From CAWANF01 sp963783355 (GTDB lineage Bacteria > Bacteroidota > Rhodothermia > Balneolales > DATFMH01), in the NCBI GenBank assembly GCA_963783355.1, contig CAWANF010000005.1, positions 186,001 to 250,000 on the forward strand: 64,000 nucleotides of DNA, in the 5' to 3' direction. The notes below the pieces were generated by a model. That model was given only the letters and a program-made list of their open reading frames with translations. It ran no database searches and had not been told where the DNA came from. Position numbers and translations under genes: made by a program. Below, piece after piece: positions 33,237 to 42,047 of the stretch. How positions within the stretch are numbered: the stretch's first letter is position 1; the number at the start of each line of letters is the position of its first letter.

Positions 33237-35675
33237 TTACACTTTTGATTTTTGTTTTCTCTTTTTGTGATAGTTTTTATAACTGTTATAATTGTACTTA
33301 TACTGACTTTTATGATAATAATAGTCCGAACTTTTCCGGTGATTGAACGAGGTCAAGGCCATACCAATGATATTGGCCCTCGTCCGCATCAGATTTTCTA
33401 TCGTCATATCCAGTTCTGCCTCTTTTGTCTGTCCAAATTTACACACCAGAATGACACCATCCGTTATTTTTAATAATGGTGCTGCATCGGTAATAATACC
33501 GTAAGGCGGCGTGTCGATAATCAGGTGATCATATTGATCTTTCAAACTGTTAATCAAATTCTTCAATTTGAAACTTCTGTTTATCGCTGCAGGATTTGGC
33601 GGCCGACGGCCGGAAGTCAATACAAACACATTACGTACCACGGTCTCCTTAATGGTGTTTTCAACAGGCCGGTTATTAAAAAGAATTTCCATGATACCGG
33701 GCGAATCTTCGAGTCCAAACATGGTACTGACACCCGGCCTGCGGAAGTCGCAATCCATAATCAATACTTTCTTTCCTTCTTCGGCCAGTGAGATAGCAAA
33801 ATTACCAACCAGGGTAGTTTTACCCTCTTCTTTATTGGGACTCGTAACCAAAATGGTCCGCAAAGAATCATCCGGTTGTGAATAAATGACATTGCTTTGT
33901 AAGCGACGGTACGATTCTGCTACAGGCGAAATGGAATCAAGCAATGTCAGCAAGAAACTGGAAACCCTCGTTTCATTGATTTTCACAAAAGCTTTCCTGG
34001 AAAATGATTTTTTTATGATTGTTTTCATTTCCGGAATAACTGTCAATAATGGAACTGGTTTTTTACGCATTTTCTCGACACTGTTTATCTTGGTAATCAG
34101 TGTCTCTCTCATAAACACGAAACCAACCGGAAGAATAAATCCAAGTATAAAACCAAGTAATAAAATAAGTTCTTTTTGGGGTTTGACCGGTCCGCCCGGA
34201 ATTTCTGCATAATCGATGATCTGCCCGTACCCTCTCTGGGTCTTTTCGTACATCCCCATCTCCGTTGACTGCTGTGCCAGAGAAAGATACAATTGTTCAT
34301 TTATTTGAACATCTCTCTTCTTTCTGGCAAGTTGAATCATGTTGGCAGGTACTTTTTCAAACGATGATTTATAATCGGAAATACGACTATCCAAAACACG
34401 AGCCTGTGCCGATAATTGGCCTTTTTCCACATTCAGTTCTAACATTTTCTTACGGAGTGAGCTAATTTCATTAATGATATTACCATCAGAACTGTTTAAT
34501 AGTCCCGGATACTTATTATCTTCTTTAAGCAAATTATTCGTCATTTTACCCACTTCATCCCGCAGCATTACAATCTGACTGTTAATCTTCTGCAATTCCG
34601 GGGCCGTATTCGCATTCTTTTTTAACCGGGGATTCTTCGTTATAATTAATAATTTCTCAGTTTCTAACTCGGCTAAACGATATTGATAACTCGATATAGA
34701 GGGAATAACCGACTCGGAATATTTCTCCGCCAAACCTGGACGTATGGATTCCAGTTGGGTTTGATAGCTATCCAATGCCGAATTGATCCCAACAAGTTTT
34801 ATCTTTATTCCCTGGCGTTCACTCTCTAATTCCGATAATGTTTTGACAAGTTCGTTGGTCTGAGTGTCGAGCTCTATAAGATTCTGTTTATTCATGAAGC
34901 TGCTAAGATTAGCCTCGGCTTCCTCCAGGTTCATTTTAATTTTTGTTTTCTCACTATTCAGAAACTCAAGTGCCGATCGGGATAAAGCCTTGTTCTGATT
35001 GAGTGACAACTCAGAGAAAGCATTGATGGCAAGATTTACCAGCCGGGCCGCTTCGTATGGCGAGTAGCTCTCATACGATATCGTCAGGACATCTGAAACC
35101 TTTTTTGACTGTTCAACCTTAATTCCTTTCTGAAGACGATAGGCAAGTGTCCTTTGTGAGACAATGGTTGAGTCGACTGGATAATCACTCCAAAGAATAG
35201 GGAATAATTTCCCATTCGCCATATATTTTATTTCCAATAACTGTTTGGATATTTCATTAGCTAAGCGTTTCGATTGCAATATTTCTATGGCATTATTTAT
35301 GGTATTATCCATCCCGATACCGTACGATGTGCTTACTAATTTGCTGATGTAACTGCTATTATCAGTTTGTGGATAACCAGTGTCTTTTTTTGAGATTAGC
35401 ATGGTGCTCTGGCTCTCGTAAATAGGTGGCAAATAATAATACGCCAGATAAAAAGCCCCACTCATAAAAAGAAGAATGAAAAAGAAAATGATGAATTTAT
35501 ATTTATTAAGAATGGATAATATCTTTTTATAATCGATAAGATCATCAACTTTTCGCTGGCTGTTGTTCCCTATAGAAAACATAGATGAAGGGTAATTTCC
35601 ATTTCCCGGCACATTGCCATTATTATTATTACCAAATTCACCATTGCCATTCATGTCCATAAAATTACCAACCAT
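33237..35675 (-). CDS. Polysaccharide co-polymerase with BY-kinase domain (Wzc-like)
   Basis: This 812-residue inner-membrane protein has a Wzz domain and a bacterial tyrosine kinase. Residues 9-28 are Asn/Gly rich. Helices lie at about 61-81 and 503-521, with a coiled-coil periplasmic part (about 240-480) between them. The kinase has Walker A TSPNKEEGKT (611-620), Walker A' VLIMDCDFRRPG (637-648) and Walker B HLIIDTPP (717-724). The tail DYYYHKSQYKYNYNSYKNYH (784-803) holds the tyrosine cluster expected to be autophosphorylated. It controls chain length and assembly of the exported polysaccharide. Ribosome binding site GAGGG precedes the ATG. It neighbours the SLBB-only protein. Confidence 0.9.
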   Translation of the reverse strand: MVGNFMDMNGNGEFGNNNNGNVPGNGNYPSSMFSIGNNSQRKVDDLIDYKKILSILNKYKFIIFFFILLFMSGAFYLAYYYLPPIYESQSTMLISKKDTGYPQTDNSSYISKLVSTSYGIGMDNTINNAIEILQSKRLANEISKQLLEIKYMANGKLFPILWSDYPVDSTIVSQRTLAYRLQKGIKVEQSKKVSDVLTISYESYSPYEAARLVNLAINAFSELSLNQNKALSRSALEFLNSEKTKIKMNLEEAEANLSSFMNKQNLIELDTQTNELVKTLSELESERQGIKIKLVGINSALDSYQTQLESIRPGLAEKYSESVIPSISSYQYRLAELETEKLLIITKNPRLKKNANTAPELQKINSQIVMLRDEVGKMTNNLLKEDNKYPGLLNSSDGNIINEISSLRKKMLELNVEKGQLSAQARVLDSRISDYKSSFEKVPANMIQLARKKRDVQINEQLYLSLAQQSTEMGMYEKTQRGYGQIIDYAEIPGGPVKPQKELILLLGFILGFILPVGFVFMRETLITKINSVEKMRKKPVPLLTVIPEMKTIIKKSFSRKAFVKINETRVSSFLLTLLDSISPVAESYRRLQSNVIYSQPDDSLRTILVTSPNKEEGKTTLVGNFAISLAEEGKKVLIMDCDFRRPGVSTMFGLEDSPGIMEILFNNRPVENTIKETVVRNVFVLTSGRRPPNPAAINRSFKLKNLINSLKDQYDHLIIDTPPYGIITDAAPLLKITDGVILVCKFGQTKEAELDMTIENLMRTRANIIGMALTSFNHRKSSDYYYHKSQYKYNYNSYKNYHKKRKQKSKV

Positions 35676-35946
35676 ACCACACCCTCTTATTACGAATTAG
35701 TGTTCCAGATTTTTTTACTCTCTGTAATCCCCCCTTATGTCCATGCCATCAATATGACAATTTTCTAAATTGCCCTTCAAGAAAGGTAGCCACTTTTGTT
35801 TGTATTGTAAGGTTAAATGCTTTTAACAGAGACCCCTTGTTGTTATATTTTTTTAATATACACTACTGTTACCGCCTGTCTTTCCGACACTTATAGCGTT
35901 CCCAATTCTTATCCTTATTACTTTGCCTACAGAAACGTGTCTGGCT

Positions 35947-36711
35947 TCAGGCCCGCATCTTTTCGTGTAAAGGATAATTTCCTACTTCATGCCCGGCTAT
36001 TAAGTCCTTTAAACGATCAATCAGTGGCTGTTGACTAATTTTATCGACTACCTGGCCCTCATCGCCCACAGAGGGTTGAACCATTATTTCAATGGAATAA
36101 TCATTGATTTCAGATCTTTTTATCCACGACTGTAAATCTTCCAAGTCCCCCAAAAAATCAGTTCTGTGAAAACCACTCAGTCTTAATATTTGATTAAATA
36201 ATGTTTGGGATATTTTCTTTGTAAGCCCGCTGTTTTTAATATTAGATGCGATACGAACATTCCTGATCCCATAAAATTTCAGTACAGGACTTATTGTATT
36301 AAAAACAGGTAACTCGGTATGTATATGAAAATGAGAGTCGGCATGGCTCAACGGCAAACCTGCCGAACGGCACTTTTCTATCTGGGAAGCTATTTCGTCC
36401 TTTAATGCCGATTGTTCATCATGACTCAGATGAAAATTTTTGAAGGGTTGAAAATTAAAAATACCGTGACTGTTACAAAAACGGGGTAAGTATCTTATTT
36501 TGTTTGTCAACGGTGAACCGATGTTAATATTTATATGCAAACCAACATGCTCGACAAATCCATTTTCGTTTGCAAATTCCACCGCTTCATCAAATGCCGG
36601 CATGTTCGCACATATGGTAGTACTCGTAACAACTCCGGAATTGAAACATGCTAATACTCCTCTGTTAGTTTGAGAAGATTCTCCGTAACTGTCGGCATTT
36701 ATAATCAACAT
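35947..36711 (-). CDS. YdjC/ChbG-family carbohydrate deacetylase-like protein
   Basis: This 254-residue protein has the YdjC fold: IINADSYG at 3-10, VGLHINI with His59, HADSHFHIH at 123-131, and a C-terminal GHEVGNYPLHEK. In characterised members the first motif is NADD, where the second Asp binds the metal. Here it is Ser (NADS), while the proposed base Asp7 and the His residues remain. The protein may therefore bind metal differently or act on an unusual substrate. There is no signal peptide. It is separated by about 271 bases from the BY-kinase gene and lies near the orphan lipoprotein, so it is probably transcribed alone. Confidence 0.75.
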   Translation of the reverse strand: MLIINADSYGESSQTNRGVLACFNSGVVTSTTICANMPAFDEAVEFANENGFVEHVGLHININIGSPLTNKIRYLPRFCNSHGIFNFQPFKNFHLSHDEQSALKDEIASQIEKCRSAGLPLSHADSHFHIHTELPVFNTISPVLKFYGIRNVRIASNIKNSGLTKKISQTLFNQILRLSGFHRTDFLGDLEDLQSWIKRSEINDYSIEIMVQPSVGDEGQVVDKISQQPLIDRLKDLIAGHEVGNYPLHEKMRA

Positions 36712-36834
36712 GTTGATTGCTTCTATACTTACAACTCAAGAATACATGGTCTTTATCCTATTTAATAAATAACTATCCTGTCTTATTAATGTGAGTTATA
36801 ATCCTGTAATAATAATGCTTTACAATATCCCCGA

Positions 36835-36874
36835 AAATAAAAAAGCCTTCTGATTCAAAAAAATCAGAAGGCTT
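36835..36874 (-). terminator. Rho-independent terminator downstream of the orphan lipoprotein gene
   Basis: On the minus strand a perfect 13-bp stem AAGCCTTCTGATT / AATCAGAAGGCTT with a six-base loop is followed by TTTTATTTT. It begins about 23 bases after the stop codon at 36897, so it ends that transcript. Confidence 0.85.
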
Positions 36875-36896
36875 CGCCCAATATCATAATGGAATA

Positions 36897-38435
36897 CTAC
36901 CAGGATTCAATTCCGGTAGTGACACCTCCACTGGTGCTTGTAATTACCGGATCACTTGCTGTCGCAGGCTGTATGATCCAAAATCCCTTATTTGAGACCG
37001 GGTTTGAAGGCTTATACAATGAACCATCAGGAAATACGATCGTCGCCTGATTGGTTTTAAATTTCACAGGAGTCGAGCTTTGTACTAAAGTACTTGATGC
37101 AGAACTGTTCAAATTAACACTCGGAGTAAATCTCCAGACTTTTTGTCCGTTTACAAGCATTCCTGTGAGTACAAAATCAGATCCCCAGGGAGCAAGGTTT
37201 TTTACCAAAGTCTTTTTACCGGTATATCCGGCAACCTGATCGAATTCTTTCAACGTTTCACTCACAATCTGATTATCAGCCAGAGTGGTGAATTGACTGG
37301 CATTGAAGAATAAAAGTCCATCCGGTCCGGTCAGCAGGACATGAAAAATCATTTCCTGATAATAGTCGGTGTTTACAAAGGGTACATAATTAGTACTACC
37401 TTTAGATCTCGCAGCAATCCAGGGAGAAACAGGATTATTGGACGAAAGTTTCATAGATCGCATTTGATTGACCGTAAACAGGAAATCATTAAAAGCACCT
37501 GGATCGAAAGTTGACTGACCATTTAATTTTAGTTGTCTTACTCCACCAAACTCACCATACAAAGCAAAAGTCTGGTTAGTTCCAACGACAGCACCGTTAC
37601 CCGAATAACTGATTTCATGGCCATTCTGATCATAAAATGGAAATTGTTTGCTGTAATTAAAGTACTTATAATCACAGCCTTTCACATTGGGATATAAAGC
37701 TTTCAAATTATTATAAACAGCATCATCAATATAATTGGCTGTACGTTCCATCATCAGGTTATTCCAAATCAAATAATGATTATCCGGCCCCCAGTTTTGA
37801 ACCGTTGACAAGTCACTAAATCCTAATTGAGGAAATATTTTTTTCATCCGCGGATCATTTTGCAAAGCTGACCAGCTGTATTCTGGTTTGGGAGTAATTG
37901 CCCAATTACTTAAATCCTGCTCGGTATCCAATACCAGCATATCAACATTTCCCCCAAGAGATTTGAATTGCTGGAACAAATTACTTGTATGACTTTTACT
38001 GTTGGCAACACCATTATCCCACCATATGGATCGATAAGATGTGAGAGCACCCGTACTCGGATCAATACTATTGTCCTTTGGATCCGTATTAATATCCCGG
38101 TATTGACTTTCGGTCAGAAACAAAATTCGATGGCCGGCCGGACGGCTGTTTATTAATTGTACAGCCGTGCTAATAGGATTGTTGGTTAGCCATACCATCG
38201 GTAAAATATTACTCATGGATGAATTAACCGGTCCGTTCAGGGTTCCGTTTGTAGCTGCCCATGAATACGCATAGGTTACTTCTGCATTGGCAGTTTGATT
38301 ACCCGTTGTGTTAATGCCCGAAGGATCTTTGATGGTAGCATTTCCCACATTGTTATTCGCAACGTCACACGAAATTAATGATATTATTACGACAAGAATG
38401 GAGAACATATTTATAATTTTCTTATAGTTACTCAT
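36897..38435 (-). CDS. Large lipoprotein, possibly a TIM-barrel glycan-active protein
   Basis: This 512-residue protein has a lipoprotein signal peptide (MFSILVVIISLISC, lipidation Cys at residue 23) and a Ser/Thr/Asn-rich linker. A globular part follows with MLVLDTEQDLSNW, a Tyr/Asn-rich middle, SPWIAARSKG and YYQEMIFHVLLTGPDGLLFF, a pattern compatible with a glycoside-hydrolase-like barrel. The C-terminal 100 residues are Ser/Thr-rich beta-type sequence with QKVWRFTPSVNLN. I do not recognise a named family. It is monocistronic, with its own strong terminator and a 627-base upstream region, and lies at the end of the polysaccharide locus, so a role at the cell surface in glycan handling is possible but unproven. 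Confidence 0.6.
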   Translation of the reverse strand: MSNYKKIINMFSILVVIISLISCDVANNNVGNATIKDPSGINTTGNQTANAEVTYAYSWAATNGTLNGPVNSSMSNILPMVWLTNNPISTAVQLINSRPAGHRILFLTESQYRDINTDPKDNSIDPSTGALTSYRSIWWDNGVANSKSHTSNLFQQFKSLGGNVDMLVLDTEQDLSNWAITPKPEYSWSALQNDPRMKKIFPQLGFSDLSTVQNWGPDNHYLIWNNLMMERTANYIDDAVYNNLKALYPNVKGCDYKYFNYSKQFPFYDQNGHEISYSGNGAVVGTNQTFALYGEFGGVRQLKLNGQSTFDPGAFNDFLFTVNQMRSMKLSSNNPVSPWIAARSKGSTNYVPFVNTDYYQEMIFHVLLTGPDGLLFFNASQFTTLADNQIVSETLKEFDQVAGYTGKKTLVKNLAPWGSDFVLTGMLVNGQKVWRFTPSVNLNSSASSTLVQSSTPVKFKTNQATIVFPDGSLYKPSNPVSNKGFWIIQPATASDPVITSTSGGVTTGIESW

Positions 38436-39062
38436 ACATATTCCGTTTATTCTATAGATGATAAATTTTCCACCCGATTCTAAGAATAAACTTCATGAAT
38501 GCTGAACGATTTGTGGTGAATAAGTTTTATATGGGGTAAGGGGATATATTACATGGCAAATCAATATATATTTTACTATTTACATAAATAAATGATTGTT
38601 TTTGTTATTTTGAATGTCACATAAGTCAAAAAAACAACATATTCTGATACTTAGTTAACACCTTAACCCATATCAAATTAACAAACAATAAACAAGCTTC
38701 TAAATTAAATAGAATTAACTTACTCCAATCAATGTAATCACATTCACTACAAAGCAATACAGAAGGCATTAAGAAGTTTATTTACAATATTTTATACATA
38801 AACTTAGACTATAAAAAAGAGCAATATACAACCTGTTCGTTACAAAAATAATGAAAGTCAATGAGCCACAACCGTTAGGCATTGCCACTTGTTCCTGATA
38901 AATTTCCTAAAACATAAATTTCACTGAAATAGAATTTTAATTACCTTTTTATCTAAATCTATGATGTAATTACTTTTACATTACATTTAGTTTGCTTTTA
39001 TTAATAAAGAGCTTAATAAGCGAGATATTCATTTATACACTTACTAAAATTTTCGGCACATC
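38436..39062 (+). other. AT-rich divergent intergenic region
   Basis: This 627-base stretch lies between the minus-strand lipoprotein and the plus-strand SPOR gene and must carry both promoters. It is very AT-rich with many A and T runs. The only clear structure is the short inverted repeat at 38964-38986. No ORF of note, RNA gene or repeat family member was seen. It is long for this genome's gaps and could hold a small RNA that I cannot recognise. Confidence 0.45.
38964..38986. promoter_or_regulatory. Inverted repeat, possible operator upstream of the SPOR gene
   Basis: The perfect arms ATGTAAT and ATTACAT are separated by TACTTTTAC. The centre lies about 88 bases before the ATG at 39063, in the AT-rich divergent region. 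The 7-9-7 layout is compatible with a dimeric regulator site, but short AT-rich inverted repeats also arise by chance. Confidence 0.25.
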
Positions 39063-39581
39063 ATGAAAAAAATCATCCAATATTTTGCTTTTGCTACACT
39101 GGCTGTCACTTTGGTACAGGCATGCGGAAAAGGACAAAAAAAGCCACAAACGATGTCTAAACAAAATACTGTTTCTCAAGCTAAACAAGACAGCCTGGCA
39201 AAAGCGCAAGCTGAAAAAGATGCCAAACAGGCTGAAGAGATGATGAAACAAAACCAGATGCAAGACACCACTCAGGCTGAACCTATACCGCCTGCCACCG
39301 ATTCGACACAAATAAAATTTGATCCCAACGGGGCATATGCTGTACAGGTCGGTTCATGGCGCTCCATAGATTTTGCGGCTAAACGTAAAGATTTTTGGAA
39401 AAATAGAGGTTACAATGATGCCTATGTGGTAAAATTCGGAAAAGAAGAAACCGGAGACGTTTGGTATCGTGTACGCCTTGGACGCTTTACTACCAGGGAA
39501 ATGGCACAAAATGAACAGGATTTGTTAAAACAAAAATACAACACTGCTTCCTGGATATCATATGTTGGGAATATGAAATAA
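39063..39581 (+). CDS. SPOR-domain lipoprotein
   Basis: This 172-residue outer-membrane or periplasmic lipoprotein has a signal peptide ending VTLVQAC (lipidation Cys at residue 21). A long Gln/Lys/Glu-rich, probably helical linker follows (about 22-85), then a C-terminal SPOR domain (about 88-168) with AYAVQVGSWRSIDFAAKR, DVWYRVRLGRFTTREMA and the final WISYVGN. SPOR domains bind denuded peptidoglycan at division sites, so it likely anchors the envelope there. It is transcribed alone, followed directly by a terminator hairpin. Confidence 0.85.
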   Translation: MKKIIQYFAFATLAVTLVQACGKGQKKPQTMSKQNTVSQAKQDSLAKAQAEKDAKQAEEMMKQNQMQDTTQAEPIPPATDSTQIKFDPNGAYAVQVGSWRSIDFAAKRKDFWKNRGYNDAYVVKFGKEETGDVWYRVRLGRFTTREMAQNEQDLLKQKYNTASWISYVGNMK

Positions 39582-39939
39582 AGTTTTTTACCTGCCGGAG
39601 AATTTTTAGCCGCATAATATTCTCCGGCTATTTCTTTTCAGCTTAATGTATTCCTTCTTAAGGGCTTTACGATTCTGTAATTGAACAAGATAGGTAACTA
39701 TCCATCACAAATGATTGATTTTCAATTCATCGCACGAACCCTTAACTAATATATTTAGCAAAATAAAACAATACACATTAATAAATTTTAAATATCAACC
39801 AATATTCGTTTTAATATTATTCATTTACCGTTTTATCTTGAAATCATAGAAAATATATTTAATATTGTATAAATAATCGTTGAAGCAATAATCTTTAAAT
39901 TAATCAAGAAATATTATTGATTTACTAGCTGAATAATCG
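39582..39939 (+). other. Intergenic region between the SPOR gene and argB
   Basis: The 358 bases contain the terminator of the SPOR gene at 39594-39638 and then about 300 bases of AT-rich sequence that should include the promoter of the arginine operon. I see no ORF, RNA gene or operator that I could name with confidence. Confidence 0.5.
39594..39638 (+). terminator. Rho-independent terminator after the SPOR lipoprotein gene
   Basis: A perfect 10-bp stem GCCGGAGAAT / ATTCTCCGGC with a 15-base loop is followed by the T-rich tail TATTTCTTTT. It begins 13 bases after the stop at 39581. Confidence 0.8.
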
Positions 39940-40833
39940 ATGATATTTTCGTATAAAAAAATCATGAATTCATATTCTGGAGAGAATCCGGAAGACCAAT
40001 TAAAACAAGTACAAAAAGGCAAAATTGTCGCCATAAAATACGGTGGCAATGCCATGACCGATCTTAATATAAAACAGGGTGTAGTAGAGGATATCTGCCA
40101 GTTAAAAAAAGAAGGATTTTACCCCGTTGTCATTCATGGTGGAGGCCCTGTCATTCAACAAACTCTTGATGTTGCCGGTGTTAAAAGTACATTCATTGAC
40201 GGTCACCGAAAAACCACCCCGGAAGCTATGAAGTATGTTGAAATGGCTCTTCGGGGACAGGTAAATGGCGAGTTGGTTCGATTAATTAATCTGGCTGGAC
40301 AAAAAGCTATCGGCTTATCCGGAAAGGATGCAGCCATGGTTCGTGTAAAAAAACGAATTCATTTCAACAACGATGGCCAGCATAAACAGGAAATTGATTT
40401 AGGACATGTAGGAGATGTCGATCAAATTGATACTTCGCTTGTTCATCTTCTGCTCGATAACGACTTTATTCCTGTTATCGCACCTATTGGTTTTTGTGAG
40501 GATGGCAAAGATTATAATATCAATGCAGATATGTTTGCCGGTAACCTTGCCGGAGCTTTAAAAGCATTCTCTTATATCGTCTTAACAAATGTTAACGGGT
40601 TGCTTGCCGATTTAAACGATCCCAGCTCACTCCTTCATGATATTCCAGCCGACGAATTATCTCAGCATATTGGCAAATCTATCGAGGGCGGGATGATTCC
40701 TAAAGTGGAATCGTGCCAAATCGCATTAGAAAAAGGCGTTCATTCAGCCTATATTATCAATGGTACAGTCCCGCATTCCCTTCTCAATGCCCTTCTGACC
40801 AAGAAAACGGTCGGAACTCAAATTACCAGATAA
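39940..40833 (+). CDS. argB: Acetylglutamate kinase
   Basis: This 297-residue amino-acid kinase phosphorylates N-acetylglutamate, the second step of arginine synthesis. Motifs are IVAIKYGGNAM (ATP-binding Lys and Gly loop), VVIHGGGPVIQQ, ALRGQVNGELV, AIGLSGKDA, and the C-terminal IEGGMIPKVESC. The first Met is at 39940, but the Met at 39964 is equally possible, and neither has a clear ribosome binding site. It heads an argB-argD-argC-argJ operon, with argD 27 bases downstream. The N-terminal extension is short, so feedback control as in the longer arginine-sensitive kinases cannot be judged. Confidence 0.93.
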   Translation: MIFSYKKIMNSYSGENPEDQLKQVQKGKIVAIKYGGNAMTDLNIKQGVVEDICQLKKEGFYPVVIHGGGPVIQQTLDVAGVKSTFIDGHRKTTPEAMKYVEMALRGQVNGELVRLINLAGQKAIGLSGKDAAMVRVKKRIHFNNDGQHKQEIDLGHVGDVDQIDTSLVHLLLDNDFIPVIAPIGFCEDGKDYNINADMFAGNLAGALKAFSYIVLTNVNGLLADLNDPSSLLHDIPADELSQHIGKSIEGGMIPKVESCQIALEKGVHSAYIINGTVPHSLLNALLTKKTVGTQITR

Positions 40834-40860
40834 ACGCATTTCATACTCAAAGATATTGTA

Positions 40861-42042
40861 ATGAACAAAGCACAGGAATTAGATGATAAATATCATTTTA
40901 AATTATATAAACGCTACCCGGTAACACTGACACATGGTAAAGGTTCTCACGTCTGGGATATCGAGGGCAACGAATATATCGATGCATTAGCAGGAATTGC
41001 CGTGAATAACTTAGGATACGCTCATCCTAAATACACCCGGGCTTTACACGAACAAATTGATCAATTAATTCATGTATCCAATTTTTATACTACCGGAGTG
41101 CAGTCCGAATTATCAAAACGACTGGTAGAGTTATCTGACCTCGATCGAGTCTTTTTTTGCAATAGCGGCACCGAATCGGTCGAGGGTGCCTTAAAACTGG
41201 CCCGCAAGTATGGACATGAGCACGGTAAAAGTGGATCGATTATCTCCATGCAGGGTTGCTTTCACGGACGTACGCTAGGAGCTATCGCTACTGGTAAGAA
41301 AAAATACCAGGAGGGTTTTGAACCCATGCCCGAAGGTTTTGAAAATGTACCTTTCAATGACATTAATGCACTTGGGAATAAAATTAACGAACAGACCGTA
41401 GCCGTTATCATCGAGCCTGTTCAGGGCGAAGGCGGCGTGAATCCGGCAAATCCCGAATTTCTGAAAAAAACCCGGGAACTTTGTAACCAACATGGTACAC
41501 TTCTCATTTTTGATGAAGTCCAGTGTGGAGTTGGCCGAACCGGCACTTTTTTTGCCTATGAAAATTATGGGGTAATTCCTGATATCCTTACTCTCGCCAA
41601 AGGCTTAGGCGGTGGCGTCCCCATCGGAGCCGTTTTAGCAAAAGAGCATGTAGCCCAATCCCTGACTTATGGAAACCACGGCACTACGTTTGGCGGGAAT
41701 CCGCTGGCCTGTCGAGCCGCATTGACAACCATAGATATCATCATGGATGAACATTTGCTGAAGACTGCCACAGAAAACGGGAAATGGTTAAAAAATAAAT
41801 TGCAGGATGCCGCTCAAACATACTCTTCTATTAAGGAAGTTCGTGGAATTGGATTGATGATAGGAGTCGAGATGAATTATCCATGTTCCGATATTGTAAA
41901 ATATATGATGGAACATGGGGTGTTGGGTAATTGCGCCTCTGGAAATGTTGTCCGGCTTGTCCCGCCGTTAAATACGCCAAAAGAGGATTTGGAAATTATT
42001 TACAACACACTCATCGACGCAATCAAAGCCACTGAAAAATAA
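40861..42042 (+). CDS. argD: Acetylornithine aminotransferase
   Basis: This 393-residue PLP enzyme converts N-acetylglutamate semialdehyde to N-acetylornithine. It has FFCNSGTESVEGALKLARK, FHGRTLGAIATGKKKY, VIIEPVQGEGGVNPA, LIFDEVQCGVGRTG and the PLP Lys in ILTLAKGLGGGVP. Length and motifs are typical of ArgD; class III transaminases on other substrates share them, but the argB/argC/argJ neighbours settle the role. It lies 27 bases after argB and five before argC. Confidence 0.93.
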   Translation: MNKAQELDDKYHFKLYKRYPVTLTHGKGSHVWDIEGNEYIDALAGIAVNNLGYAHPKYTRALHEQIDQLIHVSNFYTTGVQSELSKRLVELSDLDRVFFCNSGTESVEGALKLARKYGHEHGKSGSIISMQGCFHGRTLGAIATGKKKYQEGFEPMPEGFENVPFNDINALGNKINEQTVAVIIEPVQGEGGVNPANPEFLKKTRELCNQHGTLLIFDEVQCGVGRTGTFFAYENYGVIPDILTLAKGLGGGVPIGAVLAKEHVAQSLTYGNHGTTFGGNPLACRAALTTIDIIMDEHLLKTATENGKWLKNKLQDAAQTYSSIKEVRGIGLMIGVEMNYPCSDIVKYMMEHGVLGNCASGNVVRLVPPLNTPKEDLEIIYNTLIDAIKATEK

Positions 42043-42047
42043 GAGTC

